The notes below the pieces were generated by a model. The model saw only the letters and a list, made by a program, of their open reading frames with translations, was not told the DNA's origin and did not search any database. Made by a program: the position numbers and the translations under genes. A DNA stretch of 32,915 bases from Ophiothrix spiculata (taxonomy: Eukaryota; Echinodermata; Ophiuroidea; Amphilepidida; Ophiotrichidae), in assembly GCA_000969725.1 (NCBI GenBank), contig JXSR01S011711.1. One strand, written 5' to 3'. Below are positions 20,720 through 31,100 of the stretch, in pieces. How positions within the stretch are numbered: position 1 is the first letter of the stretch; every line of letters starts with the position of its first letter.

Positions 20720-21196
20720 AAAATCTTATCGTTTATTCTCTAATTAAAAGATGATATCACAGTTACATATAGAAAGTAAACAAACATCTGCAGTGCAGGG
20801 CCCTATTGCATGCAAATGCAAAAACTGTCGATAATGGATGGTGCCTGCACCAAGGGTATGAGAGTCATGTGATAAAAAGAGCTGAAAATAGTGACAAAAA
20901 GCCAAAAACATGCTGAAAATGAAAGAAAAAGCTCAAATTAGGAATCTTGTAAGGCATCAAAAAGCTGAAATCAGTTTAAAATCTGAACTCTCACACCCCT
21001 GCTGCACCCTGCATCGTCTAGCAAATTTTGACACCAATATTGTTCATAAACCCTATGCAATAAGCAAAATACAATTGGTGTGTAACAAATTTAAGATCAT
21101 TTTACATCAGGTTTGATTAACTAATAGCTGGCAACATGTTGAAGTTGTTGAATCTGATAGGACGGGTTTTGTGCGCCGATCAACAAATGTGTAAAA
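20720..21196. other. Intergenic, nothing recognised
   Basis: This is AT-rich sequence with a 68-codon ORF at 20910-21116 that has no family match. GCAAATGCAAAAACTG near 20813 recurs loosely near 22584, suggesting another diverged repeat, but the boundaries are not visible. Confidence 0.3.
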
Positions 21197-21198
21197 TA

Positions 21199-21719
21199 CC
21201 AGGGGGTATCAAAAAGTTTTCAAAAATCACCCAGAAGAGAAGAAGCTAAATCAATGAAATTTTGTTAGGATGGTCATTCGACCTAATGAAAATCATGGTG
21301 CAAAAATGGTCTAAAGGGCATTCATACCTTATTCATATAGGTAGTGATAGATGCCAGCAACCTGCCACTCTAACCAATAAACGTGGCGTGATTAAATCCG
21401 TGCATTTGAAGTACGTGTTACAGCCCAGTAAATCTATGATGATACGCTCAAAGTATAGATGTTTGATAGTAAAGGGTAGGGTCTCTTCTTTCAACTCGTA
21501 CCAAATTATGGAAATCGGTCAACAAATGACATCGTAATGATGTTATACAATGTGGATTTTTTGGCTAAAAAGGACCTCCACAATGGTGGACTGTAGACAG
21601 TCAGATATAAGTGGGAGAAATTGTTACTTTGCACAGATGACTTGATGGTCATACAGCAAAAATTACGTTCCTGGCTGTATTCCTTGTTGGTGATCTTCAA
21701 ACCTTTTGATAGCCCCTTG
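21199..21719. mobile_element. Deleted Tc1/mariner-like element, TA-flanked
   Basis: The termini CCAGGGGGTATCAAAAAG and (from the right) CAAGGGGCTATCAAAAGG are inverted repeats that continue through TTT..AA.ATCACC. TA flanks both sides (21197-21198 and 21720-21721). The form GGGG.TATCAAAAAGTTT and the TA target fit the mariner group. At about 520 bp it is too short for a full 1.3-kb element, and the 91-codon ORF inside (21262-21537) shows no D,D34D-type catalytic blocks that I can recognise. Confidence 0.65.
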
Positions 21720-21721
21720 TA

Positions 21722-23303
21722 TTATATTAAAGTGGAATTGTTTCAAGGAAATTTAAATTATTACGGTATATCAAGTTACTTCAACATTCAGAGAATCATT
21801 GGAATCAATTGAATTGGACAAGCCGATACAGTAGCTTAAAACTACATGGATTGAAAATTATCGTTTACCAGAAAAATGTCAAATATTTTCTACTTGCCAA
21901 AATATCAGTGACCAAATAAAAGAATACAAGGTATTGTAGAATTTGTAAACAAATTGTCCTGAATATGGTTAACCCATTACTAGTTCTTAATCAAACCATA
22001 GTCAGTAATACTATAAAAGTTATAAGTCAAAAATGTCTGCTTGCTTACTACCAGCGAAACGATAGTGATGGTCTGGAAAAATTGAATTTTGTTAAAAACA
22101 GTATAGAACAAAAAACATTTAATATTTCTTTGACCCTCAAAATTGTTAACTTTGAGAAACCAAGTCTAAATTTTGCCAAAACATTTGCATGTAAGTAAGC
22201 ACATCTAAGATAAATGAGTCAAGAAATGTTCTACAATACCATCCAACCCTTGGTGTATATATGTAATAAATACAACAACTGCAGTTTGCAAATCCACAGT
22301 TTATCTATTATTGATATCAGAAAATTTCCTACAAATCAATCGTGTATTGACTGTGCGCAAGTTGATTGGTAGTTTCAACATCGCATTCATGTGAATAAAT
22401 CAAGCTTCCATACTGCACAAGGTGATTGGTTTGTTTTTAATCTGCATTGGCTGTGTTCCAATGTAGTAATCCAATAATTTGAAGTAAATTTAATGACATC
22501 AAAATATCTTCAGTAAAATCAATTCCTTAGATAATGTAAACAAATAATTCAGCTGGGAGCAGGGCCATAGCTGTCATTTGTAAATGCAAAAACTGGATAT
22601 ACTGAATCACCCTGCACTCTGCATGCTTGTTTATATTTTCTGAGGAATAGTAAAATGATACCAAATTTCACTCCGGATGTGTAATTGTACCACCGTCATT
22701 TTGGAGGCATCCATTGAGAAATTTTTAGACTCTTTGTAATGGAAATTCGTGTACATCTAGCTCAGTGTTAAGGCCAAGTAAAAATATAATAGTTCCTCAT
22801 CTAAATTTTTGGAAAAAAGGAGGATGAGGGCAGTTTTTTTTGTTCTTACCCTATAAATACCGGACATCCTGTTTTGAACGGATATATAAGATTTGAAATA
22901 TGGGAAATCCTGCCAAATACGGAACAGATACGCATGTATAGACTGCATAAGGTGAAATAAAACTGAACTGAACTGAACTGAAATGAACTGAAATAAGAGA
23001 ACATTTCAATATCACAAGTATAGATTGTGAAATAACTTGGTTTTCAGTGAAATTTTTGGGAAAAAAAGAAACAAAATTGATGCAGCAGACAAAACGCATG
23101 CGTGCGAGGACGAGAAACTATTATATTTTTTTACTTGACCTAAGTTGCAATAGATGTGCTGGAAAACCCTGACAGGGTTTGCTTCTATATGAAATAAAAT
23201 GTACACATGCATACTTAGCTTGATTTGGGTAAAAATCTGAAAGTACAATAACTCTGTTCCATGATTGACAACAAGACAGACAAATACCAATGCAGATATA
23301 TCA
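21722..23303. other. Intergenic, only simple repeats recognised
   Basis: No gene is supported. A short CTGAA pentamer array (about 22962-22993) follows ATAAAA, in the style of a non-LTR element 3' tail. Overlapping antisense ORFs at 22757-23290 have no family match. Confidence 0.35.
22962..22993 (+). repeat. CTGAA microsatellite
   Basis: This is five to six near-perfect tandem copies of CTGAA with one variant unit (CTGAAATGAA). It follows a GTGAAATAAAA stretch, so it may be the tail of a decayed LINE or SINE. Confidence 0.75.
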
Positions 23304-23500
23304 GGACCTTAATTCCCACCATGCCTTGCTTCTAATCGGATTTTTTGCACAAGATGTAATAAATTGTGATAGCGACGGAACATAGCAAAATTAGCACACC
23401 TTATTTCAATTTTGCATTTCAGATATCTTTTTTCACTAATACCATACATGATAACCTGTACCAAAAAATCCAATGGAAGCAAGGCATGATGGGAAGGTCC
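23304..23500. mobile_element. MITE with GGACCTT termini
   Basis: The ends are inverted repeats of about 40 bp. The left reads GGACCTTAATTCCCACCATG and the right, inverted, reads GGACCTTCCCATCATG. Both continue into CCTTGCTTC and GGATTTTTTG. The element is 197 bp and noncoding, with no clear target duplication. Confidence 0.7.
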
Positions 23501-23537
23501 CAATATCTTCTTTTTGCACTACCTACCATACTGTGAA

Positions 23538-24315
23538 AGAAGAGAAGAGATCAACGTCGGCCCAACAGCCTTTTCGGGATTTCCAATCTCTTATACAGAA
23601 ACTCAAATATCGCTAATTTGTTCCATTGAAATACATTGCGTTTTTGTCAAAATTGGCCAACTTCAGAAGCTCACTGTGGTTGTAATCGGAGTACAATTAA
23701 GGTTTGTGACATATACCCATAAGGAGATAAATGTTCCCAACATTATTTTATGACAGGTTTCCTACTTGTACTCCTAATAAACACACACGGATCATCCGAA
23801 GACGCCTGTTTTTCGCTATCGGGGTATTGCTACCGCGCGAAGTGTTATAATACCGTAAATTAGCATTTTATCAGTAGCTCTGAAAAAAAGAAGAAGAAAG
23901 AATGAAAAAAAAAGGAAGAATTACATCATAGAGAGTGAAAAGTCAAAGAAAATGATTGGATATAACTGAAATAAAAAGAAAAGAAATGAAGAAAAAAAAT
24001 GTAAGATAATAGGCCGAAGCAAGAATCGAACCTGAGACGCGTGCACGTGAAGCGAGAGTTCTACCACTACACCAGCCCGTCTGGCTGATAAAAACGGGGA
24101 AGTCTAAAATACTTATAGACTTGTGTATTGCGCAAGGCGCAAAATTGGAAACCAAATTGGGGGAATCTGTTTATTTCTGTTATATTTAGATAAATTATAT
24201 TATTTAACAAAATATATGGGCTATTTAGGAAGAGTTTGATGAAAAAAATTAAAGCACAATGGGTTTTCCAATCGGGCGCAGAGGCTCATGGGCCGACGTT
24301 GATCTCTTCTCTTCT
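23538..24315. mobile_element. Inverted-repeat element carrying a tRNA-like segment
   Basis: Perfect 27-bp inverted copies (AGAAGAGAAGAGATCAACGT, then CGGCCCA) lie at 23538-23564 and 24289-24315. The 724-bp interior has an A-rich tract (23884-24000) and a tRNA-like segment on the minus strand at about 24008-24077. It may be a MITE that a SINE inserted into. No transposase is evident. Confidence 0.65.
24008..24077 (-). repeat. tRNA-like SINE head or tRNA pseudogene
   Basis: On the minus strand GGCTGGTGTAGTGGTAGAAC resembles a D-arm/box A, and GGTTCGATTCTTGC matches box B and the T loop (TTCGA). A run of eight T residues about 17 nt further on could end pol III transcription. The T stem pairs at four of five positions, but acceptor and anticodon stems do not pair properly, so it is unlikely to be a functional tRNA. 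The sequence is closest to Val- or Gly-type tRNAs by eye. Confidence 0.5.
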
Positions 24316-24584
24316 GTGAAAGTTTCAACATAATTTTATGTTTTTCATCATAGTAATTTCAATGACATGTTAGCAACTTCTTAGACTAAAAACAAACTTT
24401 GCCCCAGGTTTCCACCAACCTGGTACATGAGATATTTATATAGATGGTACGGATATGTGCGACCTTCGCGATGCCCATCTTCACACCTTGCCTACCACTC
24501 CCTAGATTAACCCATTTCAAGTACAATCTGCAATTAACATTCCTCTTTTTGAAAGTTTAGTAACTGTTTAGCTGTTTTTTAGAG

Positions 24585-24590
24585 TTTATT
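24585..24590 (-). promoter_or_regulatory. Candidate GTF3C3 polyadenylation signal
   Basis: TTTATT on the + strand is AATAAA on the minus strand. It lies about 420 nt past the GTF3C3 stop and beyond the two decayed exon copies. Other AATAAA matches occur in this AT-rich region, so the choice is tentative. Confidence 0.3.
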
Positions 24591-24699
24591 TTCGAAGACC
24601 TAAAGTTAAGCAACATTTTGGAAATTTTCGTTTAGGAATTAAAATTGACCCCCCAAACTTTACACCAACCAAATTCATCAGATATTTGTGAACAATAAA

Positions 24700-24853
24700 C
24701 TGATATTCCCATAACAAACAAGTTACATAACCATTTTATTGCTTCTGCTGTGCTCGAAGATCAATGATAAGTTGTCAATGTCTCTGCTCAAGTCAAACCT
24801 TGGATCATATCTCGGCCATTCATCAGATACCTGTAAATATGAGACTCATTTCA
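24700..24853 (-). pseudogene. Decayed third copy of the GTF3C3 last exon
   Basis: On the minus strand this reads YDPRFDLSRDIDNLSLIFEH, then SRSNKMVM and a stop. It parallels GDPRFDLSRDIAYNLSLIYQ in the real last exon. It lies two periods (about 158 nt each) downstream of that exon and is the more diverged copy. It has no acceptor of its own and would fall in the 3' UTR or beyond. Confidence 0.75.
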
Positions 24854-25008
24854 GATGACTATATGTTGGTATAAGAGTTGCATCGCGATCTCGTTGTTTC
24901 CGCTGTGTCGGTAGATCAATAATAATAAAGATCCAATGTCTCTGAGTAAGTCAAACCTTGAATCAGATCTCGGCCATTCATCAGATACTTTTGAACACGA
25001 CACCCGTA
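24854..25008 (-). pseudogene. Second tandem copy of the GTF3C3 last exon
   Basis: The minus-strand translation SDSRFDLLRDIGSLLLLIYR, then HSGNNEIAMQLLYQHIVI and a stop parallels the functional exon almost residue for residue. CAAACCTTG marks the period at 24794, 24952 and 25111. Upstream of the two extra copies is CTGATGAATGGCCGAGAT, an apparent piece of the original 3' UTR, not an acceptor, so the duplication unit was the exon end plus 3' flank. Confidence 0.8.
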
Positions 25009-25009
25009 T

Positions 25010-25184
25010 TCAGATGACTATATGTTGGTACAAGAGTTGCATCGCCATTTCATTGTTTCCACTGTGTTGATAGATCAATGATAAGTTATAGGCAATGTCT
25101 CTGCTTAAATCAAACCTTGGATCACCAGGTATTGATGGAGGAGTGTCTAATGCTTGTTGGTAAAAATGAATAGATGATATAAAC
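25010..25184 (-). CDS. GTF3C3: GTF3C3 last coding exon, apparently out of frame at its start
   Basis: The acceptor CTTGTATCTTGCAG precedes 25184. In the frame that ends at TGA 25012-25010 the exon reads FISSIHFYQQALDTPPSIPG, DPRFDLSRDIAYNLSLIYQH and SGNNEMAMQLLYQHIVI, clearly the GTF3C3 C-terminus. But 175 nt is one base over a whole number of codons, while the preceding exon ends in phase 1 and needs two. Read in the incoming frame the exon starts GLYHL, matching GLIHL in vertebrates, then meets a stop after FIFTNKH. Loss of four bases within CTA-GCTA-TT-like sequence, restoring GLYHLAIHFYQQ, would explain both frames. It may be a polymorphism, a mutation or an assembly error. Confidence 0.85.
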
Positions 25185-28100
25185 CTGCAAGATACAAGAA
25201 AAAGAAAAAGATTAGACTGAATGCCAATGATACCATGGAAATGATCTGTAAGCTTATAGAACAGGTAAAATGAGGAAGAATGGTTTAAAGTACAAATGGA
25301 AACCAGAGTATAAGGAGAAACTTACAATGTCAGGGACCATTACATTTTCAAAAATAGATCAGGTGGAGAGGTTAATTTCAATAATTTTATCAGAAAATGA
25401 AGATGACATTAGCTCAGTGTTAGCAATGGAACAGTATTTTAAGTCTGTCTTATAACAAGCACTCTGTTTTGCAGGGAATTATACTCATAAGTTGTTCTCT
25501 GCGCTGTACACAACCCACTACATTTCACAAAGTAGGATGTGATTGGTTGTTACTAGTATCGCCATATTAACCCAGTTCTTGTCACTTGGGGAAAATTAAC
25601 CACTTGTCATGTTTTTCAAGCATTGTTAGATGATTTAATATCTAAATTTAATAGTGCTTAGCACTGCTTACACACAGACCACATATAAACATGATTTTAA
25701 GCATTTTCTGGACAATGTTTGCAGAGTGTTTGTTTCAAAAATAGACTTTAACAATGAGAGCTAAAGAGACATGTCAATTATTTTGGTATTTCAAAAGTAA
25801 CCCCTGTCACATTTCCAAGTCCCTGTTATATCACATTCTTTGAGAATAGGGGCGATGCATTTGCACTCACTTTGCCATGGCTGACTTCAGCAACAAGGGG
25901 CCTATGAAAATTGGAAGGTGGTCCTCTTAAGTATGTCGGAATTAAAACTGCAAGTTGAGAGCAACTCTTTAGCAATAATGTAAAACTGGTGTGACATATT
26001 GTTATACTAATATAAAGGGCACATTGAATATTTTTCAAATAGCATGTTTAATGGCTTATTTTAATCTTGAGATAGCAAAACTTTGAAGTATATCTGTTAT
26101 TCAGGGCCAGGTCTATTCAGGGTGCCAGTGGAGTCTGTAAAGATAGGGCTTTACATGATCGTGCATATGGAAAAGTCCCGTGCATCTGCTCAATGTAAAT
26201 TTTACACATCTCTTAAGCACGGCGAGACAGCTGTTAATTTGGCAGTTGCTGTTCTATCTTCTGTTTCTATGAGTTTATTTTGATAAAAAGTTAATACCTT
26301 CGCTCGGTATTGTCATCTTTAAAGTGTAATTTAAAAAAATTCTTTTAGAAGTGCCCACGTTTTTTACATAAAATATCCTCGAAAAACTGTTTTCAATGGC
26401 AAAATGGTCATTTTCACCCATTTAGAATGGACTTGTCGCTATAAATGTAACCGCCAATAAGCATATATACCCTTTTTTGATTGCCTTCGGGTGGATCATG
26501 AATATTCAGAAGACTAGCTTTCTAATGATATAAAATATGTCCTGATTGGTTTTGAAGACCTGCCCGCGTTTTTGCTGTCTTCTCGGACATCAAAGTTAGA
26601 AAACAATCAGCTGGAATGAAATTTAGTGTACAGATATATGTTGTGCTCATGCATGCATGTCTGTGTAAACAAAACTTGTGCAGTACTTGGAGCAGCGTTG
26701 AATTATTTATTGCTCATTTCAAGTTTTTAATATGTTTGGAAGCTCAGAAAATTATTTTGGCATTTCAAGCTTTTTGAGATTTTGGTACCAAAATATTGCT
26801 CATATTTTTCTCATAACCCATGTGAAATTTCACAGCTGAGTTATGTTCCATTTTGGAGATACATATGAAACTTGTCTAATTATGGTAACCATAATTAATT
26901 TAGCCCATTAATGTATAGGCAACTCTGAAATACATAATAGCCTATAAAATTAAAATAGTTTGACCAACCCTGCTGAAATTTGAAACTAAGACCTCTTGAG
27001 TGGTCATCTTTCATATGACATTGAAAACTTAATTTTTGAAAAATCGGACTAAGACCCAATTATTTAGAGGGTATCAATATCTACCAAACCAAACCAGTCA
27101 GTCAAAAAAAAAAAAATCTAAAGTCGCGGGTGTTACAGCACACCCTGTTGGTTGGATCTTAAAGTATGCTTATCCCTAACCTCCTACCTACCCCTTTTCG
27201 TTCTCAGCCTATCTCCTCGGAAATAAGGGTGCCAAAAATGGGTGGTTTCCACCGAGGCTCGAACCAGGGACCTCTCGCATCCCATTCCTGTGTCCACCTA
27301 TACCAAGCCACCATTTCGTGCCCATATAGGACCCCCCCCCCCCCCCCGTCTATGACGTATTCAGACTTAGGCGATTTTGGTGATTTGCTCTTGTAGCTTC
27401 TTGTAACCTTTGGGAGCTTTAGGGTATCTCATGTTTGTCTGAAGAAGCATTTATAAGCGAACCAAGCAATGAAAAAGTTAGCAGATAGAATTTGAAATTT
27501 CACAGCTAAATTTGTAGAATTGTAGGTCCAATTCAACATATAAATGCTTAAACTTGTTTTCAGATTTTCACAGTTTGTTGAAAAAAATGTTTTTAAGTTT
27601 TTTAAAAATGATTTAAATTTAGAGTAAATAAATTCATATACTGTATAGTGCAGGAATTCTGTCACAGTATATAAAAATTTATTAAAAGGAGAGGAATTTT
27701 AAGTTTTCACTGAACAGATATGTCAATCAACAGAGTATTTATATGTAAAGTGATGAATATATTACAATATCCATCTGTGACAACTGAAATTACCAATATT
27801 TCATTATTCATAAAATAGTTAAAATATGAAATTACCATTATTTCATTATAGTGATAATATTTACCTATTTGGTGTAGTGCTCTTCCAAGATTGTATAAAA
27901 CGTCCTGACCATTGCCTCTAAATTCTTGGTAACGCTTCAAAAAGGAGAAACCCTGACAAGAGAACAACACATTTTGTGATAATTAAAACAATCATTTAAT
28001 AAAATAAAACTGTTCACTGTATACTGGTGATAATTTTCACACTTTTTAGTTTTGTTGTTACCGTACATGAAATAATTTTAGCCAAGAACTTTAAGTTGCC

Positions 28101-31100
28101 ATAACAGCCACAAGCCAATAGGTCATGTAAAGCAACAACACACACTATATGTCAGCTAATGTCATTGGATATGGCAGAGAGAAAGAGACATAACTGTACT
28201 ATAACAGGAAAACAAAATCTTAAACACACATAGTCAAAATCTTGTGCAACAACTGTGAGCAACATCAGCTGGTTTATCACTTTTTTCAGGTGCTGTTGAT
28301 GCCATTGCTAAATATGTACTTTTAAACCACTGGCTTTTAGTTTCAAATAATATTAAGGGCTTAGCAAAATATTAAAATTCGGTTTACAATCTTCCAGAAG
28401 AAAATCAGTAGGCCTATCTTACCTGTATAATAAGTGAGTGTTTCTTCATGGAGTACTTCTGACATGCTATATGTACGTGTATCATGCAGAGACCAATACA
28501 AAAATTGACCATGGGATCTCTAGGTGACATCCGATAACCACACACATATTCACCTGAAATTGAGAAAAAAAATAGTTCTGTGATCTAAAAAGTAAGGGAA
28601 TGGAACTCACTTCCTGCAGATCCAAGAATTTGCCAGACTCTTGATGCATTCAAGAGTGCTTTGGGGTCATGTAGGTGGTATGGTTGTTTCTCCGTGATCT
28701 TCTAGACTAATAGTGTCTGACCGATCTCATCGAATGGATCGGAACGGACCGATTTTAAGGTTATCGGATCTGAATCGGAATTACGAACCAATCTATATAC
28801 AAACCAATTCATCGAACCTTAGGAGAAGTGCAAAAAATCAAGTTAATATCTTTTGGTAGCAACCAGGCAACATCAAAATACTATAAACATTACATATATG
28901 TGCCTAGAATTGACTTTGATAACAACGTAATACATAAATGATCGATGGGTTCACCAATATTGTGTTAATGCTGGAAATTTATTGTCTTTATATACATTTA
29001 GAGAATAGGAATCTGAATCGGTCAATTTGAAACTAACTAAGATCGGAATAGCTCGATTCTGATCTTAGGTAGATTGGTCAAACACTATATATTCTGGACT
29101 TTTTAACTTTTTTAATTGCACTAGATAATTTGCACCAGCCATCAAATTAATGGGTTATTTTACTTCAACATTTGTCGAAGCTTAAAACTTGCTTTGATTT
29201 TGATGCACCTTGCTTCATTTTTAAATTTTACAATAGCCTAAATTGTTCCAATAACCAGCATTCAAACATGAAAGTTATTTGTGACGACCAACATATCTGT
29301 CATTTACATTGTAGTCTATGGCGACACCACATTTGTTGAAAATTGCTATCAAATTCACAGAAAAATGAGAATTTATTGACCTCTCTCGTGTAAATTAAAG
29401 CAATATGACCCATCAACCAAGGGTTCCAAATGATGTCTTCCGATATATACAAAATCATTGAAAACTGAAGCTATCCATGTCGGTAGACAGGCAAATCAAG
29501 TTCCTGACACATGTGATAATAGCTAGTAAACTGGCTTATCCGGTATATGGTGCATGTACATGTGTGGCAGTATACTAGTTCATCAGGTTCAAAGGGGTAA
29601 ATTTAGGCATATTTTCAATCACTTAAAATGACTAGAAACACTTTCATTTTGAAATCTAACAAGAGACTGTTGCACAGTTGATATAAATTTGGCCACCCAA
29701 TGTTTCAGGGGAAAAAATTGGAAAGTACAAGCATTTACAAGTCTCCCATTCGCAAACTGTGAAAAATTTCATCAAACAAAAATTAATGACAATCTCTGAT
29801 CAGTTTGCAGCTTAAACAGTTTGATTTGCAACCTACATCCAGAGTACAAAAAAAATGTACAGTAGTTGGGGCTTTGTAGTGGGTACCAACAGCAATCATG
29901 TCTTTGCTATATACAGAAATGATGCGGAGTGGCAGAGCTTGTGTATCGCACATTTGCGACAGGTTTTTACACCTTTGTGAAACGCAGTCTAGCGGTGCAC
30001 CAAAGGCAGCAGAGCAAATGGTTTGCAATTGTTTAGTGAAATTGACTACAGGCATGACAAGTTGAGACTGCACACCTAACCTTCTATGTCTTTACAATAT
30101 TGCAACAATAATGATAGAAACACTTCAACCAGCTGTAAATATCTTAAAAACACCCACTCATAAAAAGCATGAACAACCCAAGGAAGTTATAGGGGGGAAC
30201 CGTTTTTCTCCGCCATCTTGTGTCGCTCAAGGAGCAGAGTTATTGTACCTCCGGATATATTCGGAATTTGACCCGATATCCAGGCAGATCGCGTAAATCT
30301 TCACCTGACGCATATACAGCGTGTACATTTTGTTTCAAGCGCAAACTGTGTCTGCGTTTCATGTAGCGTGCATTGCGACTTGCTCTGATTAAAGTACGCC
30401 AATTTTCCCACTAATCCATTGCGAAGACTCTCGAAGTGTTGCACGCGGAGCCGTAAAATGCCGGAGGTACAATAACTCACCCTCCATGAGCGACAATCCA
30501 AGATGGCTGCCGTCCCATAGGATTTACACGGCGATGAAATCAAAATGGCAGAGAAAGCCTGTTCCCCCCTATAACTTCCTTGGAACAACAACACAGAATA
30601 GGTATAATAAAAACATCTCTGAAAATGTCTCTACCTGTTCCGTTTTTAAATTCTTACCTAATGCATGTTTAAAACTGCCGCTCATAAAGGCATTGTGACC
30701 ATTCAGAGCACATAATGCAAATACATCAGGAAATTTCTGTTGAAGAATCAAGAAAGGAAACAAAATGAAATTTTACATTAAAGATAATCATTTAATACAC
30801 ACCTCTATTATGATTTATTCAGAATCTGTCGACATTCACCAATCATCGAAACACAATCTTTTACATGTACCATGCAATACGGAAGAGTGCAATGTAAAAG
30901 ACTGAAAGTCGTGGGACATCATGCAATGCATATCGACAGACTCTGAATAAACTGTTAGTTATTCAAAGATGTTTGAAAAGGCTTATCTTGGCCTCCAAGT
31001 GAAATTATTTAATGATAATACAAACAGAAGATGTTAAAATCTATCAGCATATTTTACAACTTACTTTTAACTTGTTAAAAAAAACACACACAAAAGCTAT

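Noticed and set aside
22962-22993. CTGAA array as a telomere-like or regulatory repeat
   Set aside because: Only five or six copies after an A-rich stretch; more likely a retroelement tail or simple microsatellite.
24008-24077. A functional tRNA gene
   Set aside because: Box A and box B are present, but the acceptor and anticodon stems do not pair; a SINE head or pseudogene fits better.
29783-30073. 96-codon minus-strand ORF in a GTF3C3 intron
   Set aside because: No similarity to GTF3C3 and no splice phase that would fit between the flanking exons.
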